Assembly: GCA_002030045.1 (NCBI GenBank)
Contig: LQBI01000032.1
Coordinates: 62,001-126,000, forward strand
DNA: 64,000 nucleotides
Direction of reading: 5' to 3'
Origin: Candidatus Aegiribacteria sp. MLS_C
Lineage (GTDB): Bacteria; Fermentibacterota; Fermentibacteria; Fermentibacterales; JCC-6
A model generated the notes under the pieces. That model did not search any database. It was given only the letters and a program-made list of their open reading frames with translations, and was not told the DNA's origin. Below are positions 18,994 through 28,424 of the stretch, piece by piece; positions within the stretch are counted from its first letter, which is position 1; every line of letters begins with the position of its first letter. The position numbers and the translations under genes were made by a program.

Positions 18994-21057
18994 CTACTCA
19001 ATGTCGAACCTGACCGACACGGTGGTTGATACCTCCACCGGCTGGTCCCCCTGCATGGCAGGGCTGAATACCCAGTTCCTCACGGCGTCCATCGCCGCCT
19101 GTCCGCAACCCAGGCCCAGGGGATCACTGACTATTGTGACTTCCTGCACGGTCCCGTCGGTCCCTACCAGGACCGAGAGGGTGACGTATCCGTGGATGTC
19201 TCCCCTTGCCCTTGCCTGGGACGGTACCGAGGGGGTGGTCTGTGAGATGGGGAAGGGCTGGGATATCGGCAGTTCCTCCACGGGTTCCACGGTGACCAGG
19301 GTATCCTCGACCACATCGGGTTCCTCCAGGGCCACAGCGTTGTACTGTATGGAAGTGGTTTCTCCCGCCGTTATCTCCACCGTTCGGACATCATCCTGGA
19401 AGTCGGGGTTGGAAAGCCTGACGGTATAGGTCCCCGGTTCCAGCTCCACTCCTCCGAAAGGCGTAGTTCCCACCAGCGTGCCGTCGACGTATACGTTGGA
19501 CCAGGGTTCCGGACCGACCATGAGCGTGCCGTTCTGGGCTATCTCCTCGAGGGAGACGGTACGGCTGTAGCCCTCCTCGTCGAGATCTATCGTGACCGCG
19601 AAGCCCTCGCGCTCCTCCATGGTCACCTGCAGGTAATAGGTTCCGAAAGGCAGCACCTGGCTCATCCGTCTTCCGGTGGCGACCCTTTCTCCGTCTATGT
19701 AGAAGGTCGCATTGCCGGGAGTGTCACCGGCCAGCTGAAGGGTGATCTGCGACTGCTGGGCGGCAAGGACGTTATGGGTATGGGTGAAATCCTCCGGCTC
19801 AGCCACCAGCACTGATTCGGGCATGGTCCTGTACCCCTCGATCATGGCCTGGAACACATGCTGACCTGTGCTTATGGTGTCCGAACTGCCCTCTATGACC
19901 TCGCCGTCCACCATGAAGGTCACCGCGTCGGCGCCGGGGTCCTCCTCCCCTTCCGGCATCTGGTAGCCGAAACTGACCATCAGGCTGGAGGTGCCCAGAG
20001 TGTCCAGGGTCAGGGTGTCGGTCCCCGTCACGCCCTCCTGGAAGGTCGGTTCCCAGACCATGGTCTCGTAACCCGGAGCGGAGACCGTGACCATCCTCTG
20101 CGTGAACAGGGTGTCGCTCAACACGAAGACACCGTCGGAGACCTCATCCACGGGTTCATCGTCCAGCGTGACCGAAACATTCTCGATACCGGGCACGACA
20201 ATGGTCTCGGTGAAGGGTTCCGTGGGTTCCACGACCACTTCCGGCTCCGGTTCCTTCCCGCCGAAGAGCTTGATGGCGGCGAAGATGATCGCCGCCAGCA
20301 GCACTACCACGCCCATGATGGCGTATATCCTCTTCCCTCCGCTGTCGCGTTCCGCCCTTCTTGAAGCCGTGACGGGCATCCCGGTCCTGGGAGTTTTCCT
20401 TCCGGAGGGTTTCTCCTTGACGGGCTCGGTCCCGGCGGTCCTCTCCGCCGCTGCCGGCGCGGCGGGAGCTGCCGTTCCGGTGGCGGTTCCTGCTGCCGCG
20501 CCTTCGGTGGGACCCTGGTACGATTCGGCGAGTTCAAGGAGTTCCTCCAGGACGGGAGCTGACGGCCAGGAATCGAATATCCGCCTGATGTTCTCCACCG
20601 CGAATTCCGGGTCGCCGGACTTCAGCCTGCTGCGAACCATGTCCGCCAGTCCGTCTATCTTTGCTATCATACGTACGTAACTGATCTTCTTCTTGATCAT
20701 GGCGTTGTCGGGATCGTGACGCTTCGCCCTCTCCAGCTCCTGGAGCGCCCTGACGGAATCGCCGGCTTCCATCGCCTCGTCGGACCTGATGATGCAGTCG
20801 TCGACAAAACCGGAGGAGGAGATGTTCCTGCCTGCTGAATGAGCCCTGCTGGACCTGCTCCTGTTGAACTTCTCCATGGCGGCGATCTCTCGCTCTACGA
20901 TGTTGATGCGCTCCATTATCTGCTGGTTGCCCGGATCCAGCTCGAGGGCCTTGCGGTAGGTGTCCAGGGCACCTTCCCTCTCACCCTGCTGGATCTGCTT
21001 CCTGGCGACCTGCAGTAATTTCCTGACCTGTTCGGATCCTGCTGCGCTCATCTCCAA
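18994..21057 (-). CDS. TPR / TM / PEGA-like / TonB C-terminal fusion protein
   Basis: N-terminal TPR-like helices; TM IYAIMGVVVLLAAIIFAAI; PEGA-like WSNVYVDGTLVGTTPFGGVELEPGTYTVRLSN; TonB_C GYVTLSVLVGTDGTVQEVTIVSDPLGLGCGQAAMDAVRNWVFSPA. Confidence 0.85.
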   Translation of the reverse strand: MEMSAAGSEQVRKLLQVARKQIQQGEREGALDTYRKALELDPGNQQIMERINIVEREIAAMEKFNRSRSSRAHSAGRNISSSGFVDDCIIRSDEAMEAGDSVRALQELERAKRHDPDNAMIKKKISYVRMIAKIDGLADMVRSRLKSGDPEFAVENIRRIFDSWPSAPVLEELLELAESYQGPTEGAAAGTATGTAAPAAPAAAERTAGTEPVKEKPSGRKTPRTGMPVTASRRAERDSGGKRIYAIMGVVVLLAAIIFAAIKLFGGKEPEPEVVVEPTEPFTETIVVPGIENVSVTLDDEPVDEVSDGVFVLSDTLFTQRMVTVSAPGYETMVWEPTFQEGVTGTDTLTLDTLGTSSLMVSFGYQMPEGEEDPGADAVTFMVDGEVIEGSSDTISTGQHVFQAMIEGYRTMPESVLVAEPEDFTHTHNVLAAQQSQITLQLAGDTPGNATFYIDGERVATGRRMSQVLPFGTYYLQVTMEEREGFAVTIDLDEEGYSRTVSLEEIAQNGTLMVGPEPWSNVYVDGTLVGTTPFGGVELEPGTYTVRLSNPDFQDDVRTVEITAGETTSIQYNAVALEEPDVVEDTLVTVEPVEELPISQPFPISQTTPSVPSQARARGDIHGYVTLSVLVGTDGTVQEVTIVSDPLGLGCGQAAMDAVRNWVFSPAMQGDQPVEVSTTVSVRFDIE

Positions 21058-21103
21058 CCTGCTCCCTCTGGTTGTTCATGCGAGCCCTGTAATAAGATGC
21101 CAA

Positions 21104-21131
21104 ATGCTATCAACTGACGCACCGGTGTCAA
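21104..21131 (-). promoter_or_regulatory. Sigma70-like promoter for the TPR-TonB gene
   Basis: Minus strand TTGACA (21131-21126), 16-bp spacer, TAGCAT (21109-21104). Confidence 0.35.
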
Positions 21132-21235
21132 GTACCCGGCGGGGTGCGTCCTTCTCCATTCACGTGAAAGATAGGCGGAAATCCCCTTCGATGACAACCT
21201 CTGTCCGTTCGAAGCCCCTAGGACTCCGGCGGTGG

Positions 21236-23263
21236 TCACCGTATCTCGGGAACGGATGCTTCTCCGAAGCGTCTCCGGAACTCCTCCTCGAGGCCGCCGG
21301 AAGCTAGTCCGGATGCGGCCAGCGCCGCCGCCCGGGGCAGCAGGTCGGCGTCAGCTGCCAGGCAGGCCGTTCTGAAGGCCGGTATTCCGTGCTGCCTGGT
21401 TCCGGCCACCTCTCCCGGTCCTCTCAGCCTCAGGTCCTCTTCGGCTATCCTGAAACCGTCGTTGGTCGAGGCCAGTATGTCCAGGCGGCGCCGGCCCTCC
21501 TCACCGGTGTTATCGTCCCTCATCAGGAAGCACCAGGAGTCCCTGCCCCCCCTGCCTATCCTCCCCCTCAGCTGATGCAGCTGGCTCAGGCCGAACCTGT
21601 CGGCGTGAGCCACGACGAGCACGGTGGCTTCCGGTACGTCCAGCCCTACCTCGACTACAGTGGTGCTCACCAGAAGGGCGACATCGCCCGAGACGAACCT
21701 TCCGCTTGCCTCCAGCTTCTCCTCGGATCTCATCGCACCGGTGAGGAGCCCCACGCCGTACTTTCCGAGGGGACCCCTGCGGAGTATCCTGAAGGCGGAG
21801 GAGGCATCCCTGAGGTCGAGCTCCTCCGAAGCTTCCCTCAGCGGGTAGACGACGTAGGCCCTCTCGCCTTCCGCCAGTCTCTCCCGAAGGAAACGGTAGA
21901 CCTCCGAACGGTCACTCCTGTCAACTATTCGCGTAACGGTGACACCCCTTCCGGGAGGCATCTCGTCAATGACCGACAGGTCCAGGTCCCCGTACAGGCT
22001 CATGGCGAGGGTCCTGGGTATGGGTGTTGCGGAGAGGAGCATGAAATGCGGGCTGGGGTCCCGGCCGGAGATGAGGCGATCCCGCTGTTCCACGCCGAAC
22101 TTGTGCTGCTCGTCAATTATGCAGAGTCCCAGGCGGGGAAGGGTCACCGAATCCTCCAGCACCGCGTGCGTGCCGACCAGTACTCCGATGCTGCCATCCT
22201 CCAGCATGGCGCGGAGTTCACGCCTGGCTGACCTGCCGGTGCCCCCGGTCAGCAGCCCGCAGCTGATCCCGAGAGGCGAGAGGAGACTCTCAAGGTTCCT
22301 GTGATGCTGGGAAGCCAGGACCTCGGTGGGAGCCACCACCGCCGCCAGATGACCGCTCCTGCAGCAGACCGCGCAGGCCGCTGCGGCAACGACCGTCTTC
22401 CCGGACCCCACGTCGCCCTGAAGAAGCCTTCGCATCGGTCTCCTCCCCGCCAGGTCGGAGACGATCTCCTCAAGTACCCTCCCCTGGGCCGCCGTGAGGC
22501 GGTAGGGGAGCGAAGCCGCAAGATCCGCCGCCGCGGAGCTGCCGCCGGACATCGGTATTCCGGGTCTGGAAGCCGCCCTGTCCCTCACCGAACGAAGGGC
22601 TGACTGGTGTACGAAGAACTCCTCCAGGGCCAGTAGCCTCCTGGCCCTCTCACCCTCCTCCGGGGAGGATGGGAAATGCATGGCACGAACTGCTTCCGTC
22701 CTGTCCTGGAAACCCATGGAGACCATCGTCTCCCGGGGAAGTATGTCCCTCAGCTCATCCGAGCACTCCTCGAGGGCCGTCATGGCTATTCTCCTCATGA
22801 CCGCCTGCGTGAGTCCCCGGGTGAGAGGATAGATCGGAAGCACGGAACCGTACTCCGGGCTCCCTTCCCCCTCGAATAGAATCTCGGGGTGCACCATGCC
22901 GAGACCACCGAAGCGGTCCACTCCTCCGCTGGCGGTGACTTCCGCGCCCGGCTTGAGCCTGTTCCGGATGAACCTGTAGTTGAAGAATGTCAGCCTGAGT
23001 TCCCCTGTGCCGTCTCTGAGAATGGCCTGGAACCTTGTCCTGCCCCTTCCGCCGGAACCGATCAGACCCGAGGACACTATTCTACCCGCAACGGTGGCGT
23101 CGGTCCCGGGCACCAGTTCCGCCACGGGAGTGATCCTGCGCCTGTCGCTGTAATCCCTCGGCGCTGTCATCAGCATGTCCAGCGCGGTCCCGATGCCCAG
23201 TCTGCCGAGCTGTTCGCCCCTGGCGGGACCTACGCCCCTCAGATACCTGACGTCCTTGTCCAG
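21236..23263 (-). CDS. recG: ATP-dependent DNA helicase RecG, probable CTG start upstream of the listed ATG
   Basis: LLQGDVGSGKTVVAAAA, LCIIDEQHKFGVEQR, QLRGRIGRG. In-frame upstream LDKDVRYLRGVGPARGEQLGRLGIGTALD matches the RecG N-terminal wedge start; in-frame stop at 23279-23281. Confidence 0.92.
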   Translation of the reverse strand: MDKDVRYLRGVGPARGEQLGRLGIGTALDMLMTAPRDYSDRRRITPVAELVPGTDATVAGRIVSSGLIGSGGRGRTRFQAILRDGTGELRLTFFNYRFIRNRLKPGAEVTASGGVDRFGGLGMVHPEILFEGEGSPEYGSVLPIYPLTRGLTQAVMRRIAMTALEECSDELRDILPRETMVSMGFQDRTEAVRAMHFPSSPEEGERARRLLALEEFFVHQSALRSVRDRAASRPGIPMSGGSSAAADLAASLPYRLTAAQGRVLEEIVSDLAGRRPMRRLLQGDVGSGKTVVAAAACAVCCRSGHLAAVVAPTEVLASQHHRNLESLLSPLGISCGLLTGGTGRSARRELRAMLEDGSIGVLVGTHAVLEDSVTLPRLGLCIIDEQHKFGVEQRDRLISGRDPSPHFMLLSATPIPRTLAMSLYGDLDLSVIDEMPPGRGVTVTRIVDRSDRSEVYRFLRERLAEGERAYVVYPLREASEELDLRDASSAFRILRRGPLGKYGVGLLTGAMRSEEKLEASGRFVSGDVALLVSTTVVEVGLDVPEATVLVVAHADRFGLSQLHQLRGRIGRGGRDSWCFLMRDDNTGEEGRRRLDILASTNDGFRIAEEDLRLRGPGEVAGTRQHGIPAFRTACLAADADLLPRAAALAASGLASGGLEEEFRRRFGEASVPEIR

Positions 23264-23293
23264 TGCTTTCCCTCGCCTTCAGTCCGGTGATGG

Positions 23294-23322
23294 AAACTAC
23301 AGTCCGAGACCTCGAGGGACAA
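23294..23322 (-). promoter_or_regulatory. Candidate promoter for recG
   Basis: Minus strand TTGTCC (23322-23317), 17-bp spacer, TAGTTT (23299-23294). Confidence 0.35.
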
Positions 23323-23350
23323 GTCGGAGGAGCCCCTTCCCGGGAGGGGG

Positions 23351-23953
23351 TTGACGAAGGGGCGTCCAGTAAGTAATGAAGGCGGAACCGTGAAACCATC
23401 CTTGGAGGTCGACAGCCGAAATGGAGCCGAGTACCAGATGGAGCTAAGCACAAGGGAGAGACTGGAAGCGATGATCAGGGAAAACCCTGACGACATCGAT
23501 TCCAGGCTGAGCCTGGCCGACATCATCAGGAAGGACAGGAGCCCTGAGGAGGCCCTGGAGATGTACGACACCGTCCTAGACCTCGATCCCGACAACGCGG
23601 TGGCCTACCTGGGAAAGGGGCTATGCTACGCAATGTCCCTTCTGGACAACATCCCCACCCGCGAGATCTGGGACAGGGAGCTGGACGAACAGGAAATGAT
23701 CGACAACGCCATGGAGTTCCTGGAACAGGCCGCGGAACTGGATCCCGAGCTGACCGATGCGTACAACGCCATGGGAAGGCTCTACGCAATCATCGCACAG
23801 GAGGAGGACGCGGTGGACATGTTCCGCCAGTCGCTCCAGGTGGACCCCTCCCAGCTGGACGTTGTCGAAGACCTCAAGGAGATAACGGGCAAGCCGGTCT
23901 GGAAGATACTGGACAAGGGCACCTGGATGGGCGAGGAAGAGGAGGAGGAGTAG
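23351..23953 (+). CDS. TPR-repeat protein (start uncertain: TTG 23351, GTG 23390 or ATG 23438)
   Basis: SPEEALEMYDTVLDLDPDNAVAYLGKGLCY and DPELTDAYNAMGRLYAIIAQEEDAVDMFRQSLQVDPS TPR motifs; acidic C-terminus. Confidence 0.8.
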   Translation: MTKGRPVSNEGGTVKPSLEVDSRNGAEYQMELSTRERLEAMIRENPDDIDSRLSLADIIRKDRSPEEALEMYDTVLDLDPDNAVAYLGKGLCYAMSLLDNIPTREIWDRELDEQEMIDNAMEFLEQAAELDPELTDAYNAMGRLYAIIAQEEDAVDMFRQSLQVDPSQLDVVEDLKEITGKPVWKILDKGTWMGEEEEEE

Positions 23954-23954
23954 C

Positions 23955-24809
23955 CTAGCCCCTCCTGCCCAGGGCCCTGACCAGTCCGGTCACGCATTTG
24001 CAGGCCGGTCTCTCCGTGGTCGGGTCGTCGGCTGCAAGGCCGGTCAGATAGTCTATCTCGGTCATCCTGCCTGCCTGGACGTCCTGAAGCATGCTGCACA
24101 TGTTGGAAGACGACAGCATGAGCTCTCTCAGCATTGAAAGAGACTCCCCGCCCGCCTCCTCCCTGCTTTCGACCGGAACAGCCGACACCAGTTCGGAGTA
24201 CAGAAGCTCCATGCATTCCTCGAGTCCTGACTCCAGGAGCATGTCGTTGGCAAGACCGGTTATGGCCCCCAGCGGGTTTATTGTGCTGTTGACGATCCAT
24301 TTGGCCCATCTGACGGGCTCAAGGTCCTCCACGGTCCGTAGAGGTATGGGGGAACCATGGAACACCGAGGGTGCGCCACCCTCGGCACCGGCCACCACGC
24401 TGCCGGGGAATGTCTCGACTGAAAGCCTGCCGGCGGTCCTGAAGCCGGCGGTCAGAACGACGGGTTCTATTCTCCCGGGGGGACCGGGCCAGTGCCTTTC
24501 GAGGCCCATGCCGTTGCAGACGCAGATGCACGCACCGTGTGAGGACTCCGAGGCTGGCCCGGAGACGCTCTCCAGGTGGTAGGCCTTCACGGCTATGATA
24601 CTGTCGTCCGCGGAAATCCTGTCCGTGGATTCCACCTTGCTGACGGTCGCGGTACCCGGATAGGCTCCTCTGGAAACGACATCCACGATGCCGCGGCCGC
24701 TTCCGGGAGGCCCCACCAGGATAATTTCGCGAAGGGGGGAGAGGGTGACGGCAAGTCCGCAGCCTACGGCGCCGTCACCCCAGATCGCCAGGCTTCTCCT
24801 ATTCTGCAC
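23955..24809 (-). CDS. Ketopantoate reductase family (PanE/ApbA)
   Basis: N-terminal GDGAVGCGLA Rossmann motif; KWIVNSTINPLGAITGLANDML; SSNMCSMLQDVQAGRMTEIDYLTG. Confidence 0.85.
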   Translation of the reverse strand: MQNRRSLAIWGDGAVGCGLAVTLSPLREIILVGPPGSGRGIVDVVSRGAYPGTATVSKVESTDRISADDSIIAVKAYHLESVSGPASESSHGACICVCNGMGLERHWPGPPGRIEPVVLTAGFRTAGRLSVETFPGSVVAGAEGGAPSVFHGSPIPLRTVEDLEPVRWAKWIVNSTINPLGAITGLANDMLLESGLEECMELLYSELVSAVPVESREEAGGESLSMLRELMLSSSNMCSMLQDVQAGRMTEIDYLTGLAADDPTTERPACKCVTGLVRALGRRG

Positions 24810-25182
24810 TTTCCCCGGCAGGTTTCCTGCCCTTCCTGCCCACCTTCTCCTTGACCTCTTCGATCTTCTCGATGCCCCTTGCCTTCACCTTGTCCAGCCT
24901 GGCCTTCGTATCCTCCAGTTTGCGGACGGTCTCCTCCAGCTTCTCACTGCCGGTGGTCCCGGCCTCGTCCACCAGTTTCCTGCCCTCGTCTATGAGTTTC
25001 TCGGCTTCGGTCCTCAGGTGAAGGTAGATATCCTCACCCCTGCCGTAAAGCTCTCCGGTGGTCGCCCTGACCTTCTCCCTGGTCTCCTCGCCCTTGGCCG
25101 GGGCGTATAGGAGGGCCACTATCCCTCCGGCCAGAGCCCCCGCCACGAAAGCCCAGAATTCGCCCTTCCCGTTCTCGGCCAT
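24799..25182 (-). CDS. YtxH-like small membrane protein
   Basis: FVAGALAGGIVALLYAPAKGEETREKV followed by amphipathic helices; AAAGGAGACAGGAA SD before ATG 25182. Confidence 0.75.
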   Translation of the reverse strand: MAENGKGEFWAFVAGALAGGIVALLYAPAKGEETREKVRATTGELYGRGEDIYLHLRTEAEKLIDEGRKLVDEAGTTGSEKLEETVRKLEDTKARLDKVKARGIEKIEEVKEKVGRKGRKPAGESAE

Positions 25183-25195
25183 TTCCTGTCTCCTT

Positions 25196-28100
25196 TCATT
25201 TTCCACAGCACTTCTTGTATTTCTTTCCGCTGCCGCAGGGGCAAGGGTCGTTCCTGCCCACCTTCGGCGCGTCCCTCACCACGGTTCCCCGGCCTCCTCC
25301 GGCGGTCGACCCGTCATTCCCGCTCCCGCTGTCAGCGGCGGGAAGTCCCGAAGCCGGGTGAAGTGCGCTGCCCTGTACCTGCCGGTTCTCGGGGAGGTCG
25401 GCCCTGGCGTTCCTCGGCCAGAGGGACAGCACCTGTCTCACCGCCAGCTTGTCTACTCTGTCCAGCAGTTCCTCGAACAGTTCGAAGGCCTCCTTCTTGA
25501 ATTCCACCAGGGGGTCCCTCTGGGCGTAGGCCCGGAGGTTGATGCCGGACTTGAGGTGGTCGATCCCGTACAGGTGCTCCCGCCACATCGTATCGATGGA
25601 ACTGAGGACCGCCCGCTTCTCCAGTTCCGCGGAGAGTTCGGGGCCTATCCTCTCCCTCTTCATGTGGTAGTAGTCCATCACCATCCTGATACATGCATCC
25701 CTGGCTGCGGAAGGATCGCCGGTCCCACCGATGGCCCCGGCCACGTCGAACCTGACCCCGGACAACTCTCCGAGAAGGGCCTGCGCCAGTTCGGTGTTCC
25801 ATTCGTCGGATTCGGTCTCGTCCGGGACCGCCTCCGTCATTATGTGGCGGGAGACAGCCTCCACCATCTCCAGGACCTCGCTGTCCAGGTCCTCCCCGGT
25901 GAGCGCCTGCCTTCTCCTGGAGTAGATGACCTCCCGCTGCTTGTTGACCACGTCATCGTATTCCAGCAGGTGCTTCCTGATGCCGAAGTTGTACTCCTCC
26001 ACCCTCTTCTGGGCCTTCTCTATGGCCTTGGTCATGAGAGGGTGCTCCACCGGGGTACCCTCCTCCTCCCTGCCGCTCCGCTTCATGAAGTCTATGAGCT
26101 TCTCCGAGGCGAAGAGCCTGAAGAGGTCGTCCTCCAGCGACAGGTAGAACCTGCTGGATCCGGGATCCCCCTGTCTTCCGCTCCTTCCCCTGAGCTGCCT
26201 GTCGATACGCCTGGACTCGTGCCTCTCCGTACCCAGCACGAACAGGCCACCCGGCATCCTGACGCCTTCGGGACCCGTGACCTCCTTGATCCCGGGTGCC
26301 AGTTTGATGTCGGTGCCCCTGCCCGCCATGTTGGTGGCTATGGTGACGGCCCCCTTCTGACCCGCCCTGGAGACTATCTCCGCCTCCTGCTGGTGCTGCT
26401 TCGCGTTGAGCACGCTGTGGGGTATCTTCCTTGCTTTGAGGAGCTTCGAGAGCAGTTCCGATACGTCCACCGAAACCGTTCCCACCAGGATCGGCTGACC
26501 CATGGAATGGAGCCGCTGAATATCGTTTATGATGGCGTTGTACTTCTCCCTGCGGGTCTTGTACACCTGGTCGTTCAGATCGCGCCTGATGACCGGCACG
26601 TTGGTGGGTATCACCACGACGTCCAGGTCGTATATGCTCTCGAACTCGTCCGCCTCCGTCTCCGCGGTACCGGTCATTCCCGCCAGCTTGTCGTACATTC
26701 GGAAGTAGTTCTGAATGGTGATGGTCGCCAGGGTCTGGGTCTCGCTCCTTATCTCGACCCCCTCCTTGGCCTCCAGGGCCTCGTGCAGGCCGTCGCTGAA
26801 CCTTCGGCCGGGCATCAGCCTGCCGGTGAACTGGTCGACTATTACGACCCTTCCCTCCTGCAGGACGTACTCTACGTCCTTCTCGTACATCTGGAAGGCT
26901 CGCAGGAGCTGATCAATGTTGTGCAGGGCCTCGGCCTTCCTCGAATGCTCGTGGTAGGCGGTCCTCTTCATCTCCAGCTTCCTGTCCTCGGGGATATCCT
27001 GCATCTCGATCTCGGATATCTCGTCGGCTATGTCGGTCAGCAGGAAGAAATCGGGGTCGTCCGGCGACAGCGTCCGCCTTCCCTCTTCGGACAGGGCCAC
27101 GGACTTCTCCTTCTCGTCCAGGGCGAAGAGCAGCTCCTCCTCCAGCTCCTGGGTCCGTTTCTCCCTCAGGATAACGCCCTCCATCCGCTGTACCGCCTGC
27201 AGCCTGTCCGGGTCCTGAAGGGCCCTCACCAGCTTCTTCTGCTTTGGCGCGCCCTTCCTGGCCTTCAGGTAGAGCAGCGCGGCCTCCTCGGTCCGGCCCT
27301 CGTCCCACATCCTGTCCGCCCTGGCGACTATGTCGTTCACCAGGAGTATCTGCTTCCTCACCAGCCTGGCCACAGGGTCACGGTACTCTTTGTACCTGTT
27401 CGTGGACCTTGCTACGGGACCGCTGATTATCAGGGGAGTCCTGGCCTCGTCTATGAGCACGCTGTCCACCTCGTCGACGATGACGTAGTTGTGACCCCTC
27501 TGTACCATTCCGTCCAGGCTGACCGCCATGTTGTCCCTGAGGTAGTCGAAGCCGAACTGGTTGTTGGTGCCGTAGGTTATGTCGCAGTTGTACTGCTGGA
27601 GCCTCTCCTCCGGCGACATCTCCATCTGAATGCATCCCACGGAGAGGTCCAGGTAACGGTACACCCCTCCCATCCATTCGGCGTCCCTGCCCGCGAGGTA
27701 GTCGTTCACGGTGACCAGGTGGGCTCCCCGGCCGGGAGGTATACCGTCTATCGGGGAGAACTCCCACTTCTCCGGGTCATCGCCGAACTTACTGCGGGCA
27801 AGTGACTTCCATCTTTCGTTCAGGTCCAGTGCGTTCAGGTACATTGGCATGACGGCCACGAGGGTCTTGCCCTCTCCGGTGGCCATCTCTGCTATCCTTC
27901 CCTGGTGAAGAACCACTGCGCCCATGATCTGCACATCGAAGGGGACCATGTTCCATTCCTGGAGGCTGCCGCTGACATGCCACGAACTGCCCAGTAGACG
28001 TCTGCAGGCTTCCTTCACCACTGCGAAGGCCTCGCACATGATGTCGTCGGTTGTCTCTCCGGCTGCCAGGCGTACCCTGAACCGCCTGGTCATGTCCCTG

Positions 28101-28228
28101 AATTCATCCTCGGAAAGCTCCGCTAGACCCTCCCAGTAACCGTTGACCGTGTCCACGAAGGGCTGGAGTTCCGCTATCTTCTTCCTCTGCCTGTCGCCGA
28201 ACAGCGACCTGACCACGTTCTTCAGCAA
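25196..28228 (-). CDS. secA: Preprotein translocase SecA, probable TTG start
   Basis: MATGEGKTLVAVMP, VHYALH-type DEVDSVLIDEARTPLIISG, TNMAGRGTDIKL, C-terminal SEC-C motif DPCPCGSGKKYKKCCG. TTG at 28228 preceded by GGAGGAA fits the SecA N-terminus (LLKNVVRSLFGD). Confidence 0.96.
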   Translation of the reverse strand: MLKNVVRSLFGDRQRKKIAELQPFVDTVNGYWEGLAELSEDEFRDMTRRFRVRLAAGETTDDIMCEAFAVVKEACRRLLGSSWHVSGSLQEWNMVPFDVQIMGAVVLHQGRIAEMATGEGKTLVAVMPMYLNALDLNERWKSLARSKFGDDPEKWEFSPIDGIPPGRGAHLVTVNDYLAGRDAEWMGGVYRYLDLSVGCIQMEMSPEERLQQYNCDITYGTNNQFGFDYLRDNMAVSLDGMVQRGHNYVIVDEVDSVLIDEARTPLIISGPVARSTNRYKEYRDPVARLVRKQILLVNDIVARADRMWDEGRTEEAALLYLKARKGAPKQKKLVRALQDPDRLQAVQRMEGVILREKRTQELEEELLFALDEKEKSVALSEEGRRTLSPDDPDFFLLTDIADEISEIEMQDIPEDRKLEMKRTAYHEHSRKAEALHNIDQLLRAFQMYEKDVEYVLQEGRVVIVDQFTGRLMPGRRFSDGLHEALEAKEGVEIRSETQTLATITIQNYFRMYDKLAGMTGTAETEADEFESIYDLDVVVIPTNVPVIRRDLNDQVYKTRREKYNAIINDIQRLHSMGQPILVGTVSVDVSELLSKLLKARKIPHSVLNAKQHQQEAEIVSRAGQKGAVTIATNMAGRGTDIKLAPGIKEVTGPEGVRMPGGLFVLGTERHESRRIDRQLRGRSGRQGDPGSSRFYLSLEDDLFRLFASEKLIDFMKRSGREEEGTPVEHPLMTKAIEKAQKRVEEYNFGIRKHLLEYDDVVNKQREVIYSRRRQALTGEDLDSEVLEMVEAVSRHIMTEAVPDETESDEWNTELAQALLGELSGVRFDVAGAIGGTGDPSAARDACIRMVMDYYHMKRERIGPELSAELEKRAVLSSIDTMWREHLYGIDHLKSGINLRAYAQRDPLVEFKKEAFELFEELLDRVDKLAVRQVLSLWPRNARADLPENRQVQGSALHPASGLPAADSGSGNDGSTAGGGRGTVVRDAPKVGRNDPCPCGSGKKYKKCCGK

Positions 28229-28424
28229 GCTGCAGTTCCTCCAGTCACCGGGAACGGCGGCCGCTTCCGGCGGCTCGCCTCTTTCGACCAATGTGTCCCG
28301 CTATCATCGATACTATAATAAACAAAGTCAGGATCACTTGGACCCGCGCCGTTCTTCCGTCCGAAGCTGCGGGCTTCCAGGGTTTCACGGCGCATGGAAC
28401 TGGACCTGTCTTGCCTTACCGGCA

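Noticed and set aside
25058-27805. 915-aa plus-strand ORF
   Set aside because: Antisense shadow of secA; secA motifs on the minus strand are unambiguous.
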